Below, piece after piece: positions 5,956 to 12,891 of a stretch of 12,891 nucleotides of DNA. The DNA is from Caryophanales bacterium UBA4855 (GTDB lineage Bacteria; Bacillota_I; Bacilli_A; RFN20; CAG-826), in the NCBI GenBank assembly GCA_002399785.1, contig DHEH01000017.1, positions 54,293-67,183 of the forward strand. Reading direction: 5' to 3'. A program made the position numbers and the translations under genes. Under the pieces are notes generated by a model. It saw only the letters and a program-made list of their open reading frames with translations. It did no database searches and had not been told where the DNA came from. The first letter of the stretch is position 1. Each line of letters opens with the position of its first letter.

Positions 5956-7083
5956 CTACCTTATTGTATTTAAAATTGTCTTTAATTTATCGTTAAAATA
6001 ATCAATTTCTTCAATTGAATTTTCTGACGAAAAAGAAACCCTGATAGGATTCTTTGCAATTTGATATTCTTTATTCATAGCTAATAAAACATAAGAAGGA
6101 TCTTCTTTTTTCGAATTACAAGCCGAAACACTATTAACATAAATTCCTTCATTCGAAAGAGCTTCAACAACAACACTTGCCTTTTTTGTTTTCAAACTAA
6201 AACAAACTATATAAGGGTTGTAATTATAATCAGGAGTATTAATAGAAACTTCGTCTAATTCTTTTAATTTAGTGACCATATATTTATGCAAAGAATCTAC
6301 ATATAAATTATCTTTTTTTAAATTGATAATCGCCTCATTAATCGTTTCATTAAAAGAAGCAATACTAGGATAATCTAATGTTCCACTTCTTAAACCATTT
6401 TGTTGATTTCCGCCATAAACAATAGGTTCAATTAACAACTTTTTCTTTAAAATTAATGCGCCAATCCCCTTTATTCCGTGAATTTTATGAGCTGTAATTG
6501 TAATCATATCAAGACTCGATAATTCAAGAGGGATTTTTCCAAAGGCTTGTACACAATCAGAATGAAGAACACATTTTGGATATTCTTTAATAATTTTACT
6601 AGCACCTAAAATATTTAAAACACTGCCAACCTCATTATTGCTTGCCATTATAGATACCAAAATAGTTTGTTTAGTCATTAATTGATTCAATTCATCTAAA
6701 GATATTTCGCCATTTTCATCAACATGAAGATATTTAACAATGAAGCCTTCCTTTTCTAATTGCAAAAAAGGATTAAGAACGGATTCGTGTTCAATATTGG
6801 TCGTAATAATTTGGTTTCCTCTATTTTTATTTTTTCGGCAATAACCTAAAATAGCCAAATTATTGCTTTCTGTTGCTCCACTTGTAAAAACAATGTCATA
6901 CTTATCATCTAAACCAACTTGATGTAAAATATTTTGTTTAATACGTGAAATATTTGAACCATTAATCATTGCTAATTTATGAATTGAAGAGGGATTAGCA
7001 AAGGATTTTAACGATTCTTCCTCAAAAACATTCAAACATTTTAAAGAAGGTTTGCTACTGCTAGCATTATCAAAATATATCAT
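5956..7083 (-). CDS. NifS/NifZ-like cysteine desulfurase (PLP-dependent)
   Basis: This enzyme converts cysteine to alanine and holds the released sulfur as a persulfide for transfer. Family landmarks are present: an N-terminal DNASSSKPS segment, TSGATESNN at 67-75, H99 in IEHES, the HSDCVQAFGK segment (D176 and Q179 contact PLP), the Schiff-base lysine K200 in TAHKIHG, R232 in LRSGT, and the catalytic cysteine C322 in a long class-I loop (SACNSKKEDPSYVL). The loop reads VSACNSK rather than the frequent GSACTSG. The length (375 aa) fits. The position immediately before thiI indicates a dedicated ThiI sulfur donor, as with Bacillus subtilis NifZ. It follows ezrA by two bases, so it is probably read from the ezrA message. 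Its own ribosome binding site (AATAGGT) is weak, which fits coupled translation. It could instead be a general IscS; no scaffold genes lie nearby. Confidence 0.9.
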   Translation of the reverse strand: MIYFDNASSSKPSLKCLNVFEEESLKSFANPSSIHKLAMINGSNISRIKQNILHQVGLDDKYDIVFTSGATESNNLAILGYCRKNKNRGNQIITTNIEHESVLNPFLQLEKEGFIVKYLHVDENGEISLDELNQLMTKQTILVSIMASNNEVGSVLNILGASKIIKEYPKCVLHSDCVQAFGKIPLELSSLDMITITAHKIHGIKGIGALILKKKLLIEPIVYGGNQQNGLRSGTLDYPSIASFNETINEAIINLKKDNLYVDSLHKYMVTKLKELDEVSINTPDYNYNPYIVCFSLKTKKASVVVEALSNEGIYVNSVSACNSKKEDPSYVLLAMNKEYQIAKNPIRVSFSSENSIEEIDYFNDKLKTILNTIR

Positions 7084-7085
7084 AC

Positions 7086-8837
7086 CTATTGATTACTGGC
7101 CTTTTCTTGAAGTCTTTCTAAAACGTGAAGTGACATCTCGTAAGATTCTTTATATTTACCACCAACGTAAAGAGTTTCAACTTGATTAGCAGATTGATTG
7201 ATATCAGCAAATTTTAAACGATCACGATTGATTCTAAGCATATTATTAGTTGTCAATTCTTGAAAATTTTTAAGTTCAGATATCTTTTTACTTAAATCAC
7301 TAGACTTAGCATTTAATTCAGTATTAGCTTCTTCGACCTTATTGACATCAATTGGAGTTACACGAAGAAAATCATTGATAGAATCAATAAGTTCGTAACA
7401 TTTATTTATAATGAGATTAATTGAAGAATTGATTTCTTTAGAACAATTTAGAGAAAAAAAAACAGCTTCATTCTCTTTAAATAATCCATATTTAACTCTA
7501 ATATTTTGAAATGCATTATCAGAAGAAGCTTTTAAAGAGGCGATATAATTTTTGAAAGTATTAATTTTTTCATTAGTGGTCGTTGTACCATTATCTAAAT
7601 CTTTAATTTGATTAACAAGCATACTGTATGGAGTATGTTCGACGGCGTGAACATAAATCTCAAGTCTTCTTTTTTCTTTGCTTGTATTATCAACATCATT
7701 TTTAATTTCATTGAGCATTTTTTCGTGATTGCCATCAATAACATAATATTTCTTAATTTTTTGAAGGTTGTTTGTAATTTTTATATATTCTTTTTCAACC
7801 ATATTAAAATTTAATGAAACCGTTTGATATTTTTGATCAAAAATAACTTTTGAATTTTCTTCTTCGATTAATTTTTTATCAATATCAGAAAGATGGTTGT
7901 TTATTGCATCAAGCCTTTCTGAGATATGTGAAAGATTCAATCTTAATAATTCATCTTTAATATCATTAAGTTCAATGTTGATTTGATCAATTTGTGCTTC
8001 AACATTTAAAGTAACCAATGGATATTTTTTTGCAACTAATTCATTATATTTGTTTGTTGTTTCTTGAATTTTGAGAGGTTCTTCATCTAAAGTCCTTGTA
8101 ATTAAACCAGGTATAACATCAATAGCTTTATCAAGAACCTCCATTACTTTACGAACTTCTGGTAAAATTTTATTTGCATCATCATAATTAGCATTTTCAA
8201 TTAATTGTTCGAAAGAACCGAACTTTTCATCAATCTTATCAAACACTTTATTGAAAGAATTTTTAACATAATTTAGAGAATGTTCATTATTATTGAATTT
8301 AGATTTTAATTCTCTAAATTTATCTTTTAGAAGTAAACAAGCTTGTCGTGCATCTTCTTCAGGTCTAATAACCGCCAATAAATCATCATTTAATTTATTA
8401 ACGTTTTCCTCGAAATTTTGCATAGCAAGACGATGTCTTTTATAATAATCCTTAAATTTGCTAATTTTATTTTCTTCAACAAATTCACCAAGATTGGCAA
8501 CTATTTCTTGAAAAGATTGATCTTGGAGATCACGTAATTCCTTAAATCTTTTAAAGAAATTCGCGTGAATATCACAATAAAGAAGGTTTGTGCGGCTAAT
8601 TATTTCAAGTCTAATAATATATTGTGAATCTTGACCGGTTAATAAAGCATGAAGATATTCATACTTTTTTTCAATATCATGCAAAGTTTTTTCTGCTCTC
8701 TTCTTAGCAAAAACAAATTTGTCTAAAACAGCAATTAAAATTGCTAAAAAAATTATTCCAACAATAGAAAAAACGATGGTCCATGTTACCCAAGCATCTA
8801 ATAAAACAATATTGGTTAAAAAGTTTAAATTTTTCAT
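7086..8837 (-). CDS. ezrA: Septation ring formation regulator EzrA
   Basis: EzrA is a membrane-anchored protein of low-GC Gram-positives that interacts with FtsZ and regulates where and when the division ring forms. There is one N-terminal membrane helix at about residues 17-38, then a stop-transfer FVFAKKR, then some 540 residues of charged helical, spectrin-like repeats. Recognisable family features are the basic segment after the helix and the stretch ENANYDDANKILPEVRK with the following hydrophobic helix VLDKAIDVIPGLI. The length (583 aa) is close to the usual 560-570. ATG 8837 is preceded by GAGG at 8847-8844. A possible weak promoter (minus strand TTTAAG, 17 bases, TATATA) lies upstream, but I would not rely on it. 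It is the first of three tightly packed genes, with the desulfurase and thiI after it, and lies divergent from rpsD, close to the Bacillus subtilis order (hisJ absent). Confidence 0.9.
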   Translation of the reverse strand: MKNLNFLTNIVLLDAWVTWTIVFSIVGIIFLAILIAVLDKFVFAKKRAEKTLHDIEKKYEYLHALLTGQDSQYIIRLEIISRTNLLYCDIHANFFKRFKELRDLQDQSFQEIVANLGEFVEENKISKFKDYYKRHRLAMQNFEENVNKLNDDLLAVIRPEEDARQACLLLKDKFRELKSKFNNNEHSLNYVKNSFNKVFDKIDEKFGSFEQLIENANYDDANKILPEVRKVMEVLDKAIDVIPGLITRTLDEEPLKIQETTNKYNELVAKKYPLVTLNVEAQIDQINIELNDIKDELLRLNLSHISERLDAINNHLSDIDKKLIEEENSKVIFDQKYQTVSLNFNMVEKEYIKITNNLQKIKKYYVIDGNHEKMLNEIKNDVDNTSKEKRRLEIYVHAVEHTPYSMLVNQIKDLDNGTTTTNEKINTFKNYIASLKASSDNAFQNIRVKYGLFKENEAVFFSLNCSKEINSSINLIINKCYELIDSINDFLRVTPIDVNKVEEANTELNAKSSDLSKKISELKNFQELTTNNMLRINRDRLKFADINQSANQVETLYVGGKYKESYEMSLHVLERLQEKASNQ

Positions 8838-8903
8838 ATATAACCTCGCAATTTATTTTAATATATATAAATGATTTTTTCTACTACTTAAAGTATATTT
8901 GGC

Positions 8904-8933
8904 TTGACTTTTACAACATATTTTTGTTATAGT
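8904..8933 (+). promoter_or_regulatory. Promoter of rpsD with extended -10
   Basis: TTGACT (8904-8909), an 18-base spacer and TATAGT (8928-8933), with a TG at 8925-8926 giving an extended -10. The expected start is near 8940, which leaves a leader of about 150 nt before rpsD. Confidence 0.75.
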
Positions 8934-8939
8934 ATTAAT

Positions 8940-9085
8940 CGCATTTAATGCAGCATTTAAATACTTCTTGTCCGACGAAGTACGTTAAGGAAGAAAGTAA
9001 TCTTAGCTACAAAGACGAAATCGATATTACTTCACCCGAAGAAAGGAATTTAGACCTAAGCTTTATTTGCAAGTAAAGAAAGGAG
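8940..9085 (+). promoter_or_regulatory. Structured leader of rpsD (candidate S4 autoregulatory RNA)
   Basis: This 150-nt untranslated leader can form ATTTAATG/CATT-T-AAAT (8943-8962), TACTTC/GAAGTA (8962-8982) and a long-range AAGTAAT/ATTACTT helix (8995-9001 with 9026-9032). The loop of that last helix contains CTTAG (9002-9006), which can pair with CTAAG (9056-9060), giving a pseudoknot. CTTTAT/GTAAAG (9061-9066 with 9073-9078) ends next to the ribosome binding site AAAGGAG (9079-9085). There is no U-tract terminator, so control would be at translation. Autoregulation of rpsD by S4 is known in Bacillus subtilis. That this leader does the same is inferred from position and structure. Confidence 0.6.
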
Positions 9086-9092
9086 AAAATAT

Positions 9093-9695
9093 ATGAGAAA
9101 TTTAAAATCCGAATGGAAGAGATCTAGAAGACTTGGTTTTTCTATTTTAGAAAATGGTAAGGAGCTCAAAAAAAGACCTTATGCACCTGGACAACATGGC
9201 CAAGACAAAAAGAAGGTTTCCGAATACGGCAAGCAATTAACTGAGAAGCAAAAACTCAGAGATATGTACGGAGTTAACGAAAGACAATTTAGAAGATTAT
9301 TCACAATTGCTAGTAAATCCAAAGGAATTACTGGTGTTGAGTTTATGAGAATTCTTGAATCAAGACTTGATAACTTAGTATATAGATTAGGTTTTGCTAA
9401 CACTAGAAAAGCTGCTAGACAACTTGTTAATCACGGACATATTCTTGTCAATGGCAAGAAGATTGATATCCCAAGTTACACTTGTTCAGTTAATGATGAG
9501 ATTTCCGTTAAAGACAACGCTAAGAGCATGATCGTTATCAAGAATAGTCTTGAAGCAATCACTATCACAGCACCTTATGTTACTCTTGACAAAACCAACA
9601 TGAAAGGAACCTACACTAGACTTCCTGAAAGAAACGAATTAAGTCAAGAAATTAACGAATCACTTATCGTCGAATACTATAATAGATTATTGTAG
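9093..9695 (+). CDS. rpsD: 30S ribosomal protein S4
   Basis: S4 is a primary 16S rRNA-binding protein that nucleates assembly of the 30S body and contributes to decoding fidelity. The 200-aa protein shows the family pattern: WKRSRRLGFS near the N-terminus, KKRPYAPGQHGQ, EKQKLRDMYGVNERQFRRLF, the S4 RNA-binding domain (RILESRLDNLVYRLGFANTRKAARQLVNHGHILVNGKKIDIPSY), and the TRLPERNELSQEINESLIVEYYNR end. The N-terminal zinc cysteines found in some S4 proteins are absent (C-minus type), and the first ten residues differ from the common MARYTGP opening. AAAGGAG lies seven bases before the ATG. It is a single-gene unit with its own promoter, leader and terminator. Confidence 0.97.
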   Translation: MRNLKSEWKRSRRLGFSILENGKELKKRPYAPGQHGQDKKKVSEYGKQLTEKQKLRDMYGVNERQFRRLFTIASKSKGITGVEFMRILESRLDNLVYRLGFANTRKAARQLVNHGHILVNGKKIDIPSYTCSVNDEISVKDNAKSMIVIKNSLEAITITAPYVTLDKTNMKGTYTRLPERNELSQEINESLIVEYYNRLL

Positions 9696-9714
9696 TTTCA
9701 AAAAATGTAGTACA

Positions 9715-9741
9715 AAAAACGCCACCAATCGTGGCGTTTTT
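9715..9741 (+). terminator. Rho-independent terminator after rpsD
   Basis: AAAAACGCCAC, loop CAATC, GTGGCGTTTTT: a perfect 11-base-pair stem with a GC core and a T-run, 20 bases after the rpsD stop. Confidence 0.93.
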
Positions 9742-9775
9742 CTATTTTGTAATAGTTTTCTAAATTGTTTGGGCT

Positions 9776-9781
9776 TATAAT
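9776..9781 (+). promoter_or_regulatory. Putative -10 box for the alkaline-phosphatase-superfamily gene
   Basis: A perfect TATAAT lies 18 bases before the ATG at 9800. No good -35 is visible at the right distance. The predicted start (about 9788) would fall at the ribosome binding site GAGG (9787-9790), giving an extremely short leader. Confidence 0.35.
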
Positions 9782-9799
9782 GATATGAGGTAGAAAATT

Positions 9800-10927
9800 A
9801 TGAACCATTCACCATTCAATCACTCATTAAAACTTGATAAAAAGAGAACACTATGTAACGTTAGCAACTCAATATTAAAACATTATGGAGTTGAAACGTT
9901 CCACACTACTTACAAACCTTTAGATAAAATTTTAAAAAATACTAATAAAGAAAAAATTTGTTTAATATTATTTGATGCTTTAGGAAAAGCAATTATTGAT
10001 AGATACCAAGAATATATTCCTTTCATTTTTAATCATGTATATAAAGAATTTAAAAGTGTCTTTCCACCAACAACTGTTGCTGCAACCACCTCTTTAACTA
10101 CTGGCCGTTATCCTATCGAAAACGGATATCTTGGTTGGACAATGTATTTTAAAAATTACGATAAATTAATTAATGTTTTCCCATCCAATAATAAATTAAA
10201 TAGTAATGAATTTATTAAACCTGCCGTTCAATATGATTTACTTAAAACTAAATACATTTGGGACTTAATTAATGAACACGATAATTCAAATACCGCTGCA
10301 AACATCATGTCTTTTGATGTTAATGACAGTAAAGACCCAATAATTAATTTGAAAAATTATTTTAACAAAACCAACGATTTACTAAAAAATCATAAATTTA
10401 TTTATAGTTATTGTACAGAACCAGATCACACAATGCACTTAACTGGAGTCAAATCTTTTAATACAAAAGATATGATCATCCTTTTAAATAACGAATTAGA
10501 AAAACTTGTTAATAATAATCCTGACACTTTATTTATTTTGGTAGCCGATCATGGAATGATCGATGTTAATCAAGAATATACTCATGCTCATGATGATTTT
10601 TGTAATTCATTAAATAATCAATATTTTGCTATTGAACCACGTTTTGCAACTTTTAAAGTTAAAGATAAACCTGCTTTCGTTAAAGCATACAACGAACATT
10701 ATGCAAAATTATTTTTATTAAAATCAAAAGAAGAAATTTTAGAAAATCATACATTTGGTTATGGTAAACCAAATCAATATGCCCTTGATTCTATGGGAGA
10801 TTATTTTTTAATTGCTAAAAATATTTCAATGTTAAATGATGGTTATGCTCCACAAGATTTAGTTGCTAACCACGCTGGTTGTACCAAACAAGAAACTCAA
10901 TTATACATGTCTTTATTCAATAATTAA
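9800..10927 (+). CDS. Alkaline phosphatase superfamily enzyme (nucleotide pyrophosphatase/phosphodiesterase-like)
   Basis: This is a two-metal phosphoryl hydrolase of the alkaline phosphatase superfamily. The full ligand set can be seen: D59 in LILFDALG, the nucleophile threonine T91 or T92 in VFPPTTVAATT, D209 and H213 in EPDHTMHLTG, D250 and H251 in VADHGMID, and H358 in NHAG. The segment SVFPPTTVAATTSLTTGR followed by a GYLGWTMYFK stretch is typical of the type I phosphodiesterase/nucleotide pyrophosphatase branch. The length (375 aa) fits a minimal domain. There is no signal peptide or membrane helix, so the enzyme should be cytoplasmic, unlike many relatives. The substrate is unknown; a nucleotide-sugar, dinucleotide or phosphodiester is possible. 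The gene stands alone. Its stop lies five bases from the stop of the convergent lipoprotein gene, with no clear terminator between them. Confidence 0.87.
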   Translation: MNHSPFNHSLKLDKKRTLCNVSNSILKHYGVETFHTTYKPLDKILKNTNKEKICLILFDALGKAIIDRYQEYIPFIFNHVYKEFKSVFPPTTVAATTSLTTGRYPIENGYLGWTMYFKNYDKLINVFPSNNKLNSNEFIKPAVQYDLLKTKYIWDLINEHDNSNTAANIMSFDVNDSKDPIINLKNYFNKTNDLLKNHKFIYSYCTEPDHTMHLTGVKSFNTKDMIILLNNELEKLVNNNPDTLFILVADHGMIDVNQEYTHAHDDFCNSLNNQYFAIEPRFATFKVKDKPAFVKAYNEHYAKLFLLKSKEEILENHTFGYGKPNQYALDSMGDYFLIAKNISMLNDGYAPQDLVANHAGCTKQETQLYMSLFNN

Positions 10928-10932
10928 TTTAT

Positions 10933-11325
10933 TTATTTTTTATATTGAAGTCTCATTACTATAAACGGAAAATCGAAGAATTCATTATTTTCGTTAGTAA
11001 CATAATATAATCCACCAATCATTTCTTCGCCTTCATTTATTTCTTTTTTAACATCTTCATCAATTAAACTGCCAATTTCTTTTTTATTTGAATCATAAAC
11101 TGATGTGATAAACTGATTTACCAAGCAAGTAACTTCGCTATTTTCTAAATCGCAAACAAAATACATTTTATTATCTTCTTCATTAATATGAATTATTCCA
11201 TCAACATTATAGAAGTAAATTTTCCCTGGTTCATTATCTGTAGTAATGTTTGCATTACATGATGTACATCCAATTAAACTGCAAGACAAGAGAATACAAG
11301 ACAATATAAATTTTGATTTTTTCAT
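10933..11325 (-). CDS. Small lipoprotein A of the protease operon
   Basis: This is an exported lipoprotein of 130 aa with no family I can name. MKKSKF is followed by a hydrophobic stretch and the lipobox LIGC, so C20 should be lipidated and the protein anchored on the outer face of the membrane. The mature part is acidic and appears beta-rich. It resembles lipoprotein B just upstream over its mature part (aligned segments IYFYNVDGIIHINEEDNKMYF and SYYEKGVINYKENDMYF), which suggests a tandem duplication that has diverged widely. An AGAGGA ribosome binding site lies before the ATG. It is the last gene of the operon, 12 bases after lipoprotein B. Confidence 0.78.
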   Translation of the reverse strand: MKKSKFILSCILLSCSLIGCTSCNANITTDNEPGKIYFYNVDGIIHINEEDNKMYFVCDLENSEVTCLVNQFITSVYDSNKKEIGSLIDEDVKKEINEGEEMIGGLYYVTNENNEFFDFPFIVMRLQYKK

Positions 11326-11337
11326 AACATTTTTCCT

Positions 11338-11706
11338 CTATTCCAAAAACTTTAAAGCACTAATTTTAAAATTAAATTGCACCATTTCAGTTCCTTTTAA
11401 CTCAAAATTCATATATCCATTAATTTTCAAACCTTCAGTTAATAAATCGACATTGGAAGCATCATAAGCTAAACCTAAGCAAGAATCATCATGCTTATAT
11501 AACTTTGCACTATCAGAAACAAGAAGATTTATTGTAGTATTTTTATCATCTCTATCAACTTTAAAATACATATCATTTTCTTTATAATTAATAACGCCTT
11601 TTTCGTAATAAGAAACTGTCTTAATTTCCGTGGACTTAGAATTTCCACAACTTGATATAGACCCAACCAACACAATAGATGTCAAAAACAAAAATTTAAG
11701 TTTCAT
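11338..11706 (-). CDS. Small lipoprotein B of the protease operon
   Basis: This is a 122-aa exported lipoprotein. MKLKFLFLT opens a clear signal peptide ending in the lipobox ISSC, with the cysteine at position 20. The mature domain is polar and beta-rich, and I assign no function. I chose ATG 11706 because AAAGGAG lies six bases before it and the signal peptide begins there. A longer frame exists upstream (to 11742) but it overlaps the protease gene and would put twelve polar residues before the signal. The ribosome binding site overlaps the stop codon of the protease gene, so the two are co-translated. It is similar in design and probably in descent to lipoprotein A. Confidence 0.78.
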   Translation of the reverse strand: MKLKFLFLTSIVLVGSISSCGNSKSTEIKTVSYYEKGVINYKENDMYFKVDRDDKNTTINLLVSDSAKLYKHDDSCLGLAYDASNVDLLTEGLKINGYMNFELKGTEMVQFNFKISALKFLE

Positions 11707-11717
11707 ATTTTTCTCCT

Positions 11718-12812
11718 TTAAATTATAAAATCTGCTAAACAAATTAAGTTATTCGAAATCATATTGGCACCAGAATATATCATGGTATTATTATAAAAAA
11801 CATTATAAGAATTTATACCAACACAAACATCATAATCTTCCAAAGTTTCATTATCAAAATAATGACCAATTACTGGACCACCACTCATCCCATTTGTTAT
11901 ATACGAATATAAAGTGTACTTATTTGAATCATAAGACCTTGAATACTTAGCAAAACTAGATTGCATCTTAAATTGATCATCAAAGGGAAAACCAATTGAA
12001 TTATAATAAACATCTCCCAAAGTGTAATTAGAACCAATTGTTAAAGACCCATAAGTGTTTTGAATATTATTAACATCTAATTCTAATAATGCCCAATCAT
12101 TATTTTTTTCTATTTCGCTCATAGAATTGAAGTAACAACCAGAATTATAAAAATCATATGTTACATAAACATTTTTAACTTGACATATCTGAGTGACGGA
12201 TAAACGATTGCTGATATCATTCGGAACAAACCCAACTTCCATGTTTGTATTAAATATTTTATGGCTAAGAACAGAGTGTGCGGAAGTAACCACCATTCCG
12301 TTCCAAATTAAGAACGAAGACGAAACACAATTTTCATAATTATAATTTTTACTTTCAAATATAGATACAGCTGATGCTTGATATTTACTCATATTAATAA
12401 AATCTACATCAACTCTATTATCTCTGAATATATTTGAAGAATTAGCATTATTTGTTGGAAAAGAAGAAGTAGTTTGACCAACCCCAATATTGCCATTCTT
12501 TTTTACACTTCCACTTTGCGTAATAGAAATGTTTTTTTCTGTTATTATTTTAGTTTGGCAATTATACTGAACATAAGAGAATGATTTACTTGAATACAAA
12601 GATGTCGAATCATAAAAACTTTTATTATTTTTATATTCGTTATCAACTTCTTTATCCTTTTTTTCAATAGAATGGCTGCTAGAACAGTATAATAAATCAC
12701 CATTATTATCAATCGAACTTGTTATTTGGTTTGAAAAACCATTCGAATTAATGAACAAAGACGATCCTGAAACATAAAAGAAAAAGCTACAACATAATAT
12801 AATTTTATACAT
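11718..12812 (-). CDS. Secreted trypsin-like/V8-like serine protease
   Basis: This is a chymotrypsin-fold (S1-type) peptidase, 364 aa. The catalytic triad is readable: H179 in VVTSAHS, D239 in NNDWALLELD, and S310 in NGMSGGPV. The order and spacing match the V8/glutamyl-endopeptidase group. Residues 1-20 form a hydrophobic signal-peptide-like stretch. Residues about 25-135 are rich in Ser, Asn and Lys and carry no known domain, so they are probably a propeptide or spacer, and the enzyme may need processing to be active. No LPXTG anchor or membrane helix is seen at the C-terminus. AAGAGGTG precedes the ATG at 12812, and a TATAAT lies upstream (minus strand 12853-12848). It is followed within 11 bases by lipoprotein B. 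Substrate specificity cannot be stated, and a host-interaction role is only a guess. Confidence 0.86.
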   Translation of the reverse strand: MYKIILCCSFFFYVSGSSLFINSNGFSNQITSSIDNNGDLLYCSSSHSIEKKDKEVDNEYKNNKSFYDSTSLYSSKSFSYVQYNCQTKIITEKNISITQSGSVKKNGNIGVGQTTSSFPTNNANSSNIFRDNRVDVDFINMSKYQASAVSIFESKNYNYENCVSSSFLIWNGMVVTSAHSVLSHKIFNTNMEVGFVPNDISNRLSVTQICQVKNVYVTYDFYNSGCYFNSMSEIEKNNDWALLELDVNNIQNTYGSLTIGSNYTLGDVYYNSIGFPFDDQFKMQSSFAKYSRSYDSNKYTLYSYITNGMSGGPVIGHYFDNETLEDYDVCVGINSYNVFYNNTMIYSGANMISNNLICLADFII

Positions 12813-12847
12813 TTAAACACCTCTTAAATTAATACTTTTCTTTTATT

Positions 12848-12853
12848 ATTATA
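12848..12853 (-). promoter_or_regulatory. Putative -10 box of the protease-lipoprotein operon
   Basis: On the minus strand a perfect TATAAT lies 35 bases before the protease ATG, consistent with a short leader of about 28 nt. No clear -35 is seen at 16-18 bases. The flanking 12854-12891 shows no gene. Confidence 0.4.
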
Positions 12854-12891
12854 ACTCATAGAATTGACTTTGATTATCGAAATAATTAATT

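Noticed and set aside
7608..7814. Plus-strand frame opposite ezrA
   Set aside because: It is Phe/Ile/Asn-rich because it is antisense to lysine-rich coiled-coil codons, and it has no translation signals.
9179..9403. Minus-strand frame opposite rpsD
   Set aside because: It is an antisense shadow of a highly conserved ribosomal protein gene.
10916..10949. TTCAATA...TATTGAA inverted repeat between the convergent phosphatase and lipoprotein genes as a terminator
   Set aside because: It is a seven-pair AT stem with a 20-base loop, partly inside coding sequence. It is too weak to call.
144..12812. Mycoplasma-type genetic code (TGA as Trp)
   Set aside because: The HAD gene ends in TGA at a proper family length, and tryptophans in the conserved proteins I checked are TGG.

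Overview
The window is AT-rich and gene-dense. It looks like a low-GC Gram-positive bacterium of the Bacillota/Mollicutes-related lineages (Erysipelotrichia, RF39 or Acholeplasma-like are plausible; I cannot place it further). Three things support this: strong AGGAGG-type ribosome binding sites, EzrA (a division protein of low-GC Gram-positives), and a gene order around ezrA, cysteine desulfurase, thiI and rpsD that recalls Bacillus subtilis. TGA acts as a stop (for example at the end of the HAD gene) and the tryptophans I checked are TGG, so the code is standard rather than the mycoplasma code.

Layout. (1) 1-1625: an AqpZ-type water channel on the + strand, fused through an acidic/proline repeat linker to a soluble C-terminal domain, then a bidirectional terminator. 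(2) 1637-3305, minus strand: a compact set of flavin-reductase-like protein, HAD phosphatase and an unknown acidic protein. (3) 3363-4740, plus strand: the infC-rpmI-rplT ribosomal operon. Its leader shows an explicit terminator/antiterminator pair (L20-leader type), and infC appears to start at AUU. (4) 4788-8837, minus strand: ezrA, NifS/NifZ-like cysteine desulfurase and thiI, packed within a few bases of each other, so septation control is next to 4-thiouridine tRNA modification. (5) 8904-9741, plus strand: rpsD with a structured leader of about 150 nt and a strong terminator. (6) 9800-10927, plus strand: a cytoplasmic alkaline-phosphatase-superfamily enzyme with a complete metal-ligand set. 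(7) 10933-12812, minus strand: a secreted V8/trypsin-like serine protease followed by two small lipoproteins that look like diverged tandem paralogues.

How the genes fit together. Ribosome assembly and initiation genes (IF3, L35, L20, S4) are under leader-RNA control. Cysteine desulfurase and ThiI form a sulfur relay to tRNA in which ThiI lacks the rhodanese domain. The last operon is an export module whose products act outside the membrane. I see no tRNA or rRNA gene, no insertion sequence and no CRISPR array. The most unusual items are the aquaporin-domain fusion, the infC leader with its AUU start, a possible pseudoknot in the rpsD leader, and the protease-lipoprotein operon.
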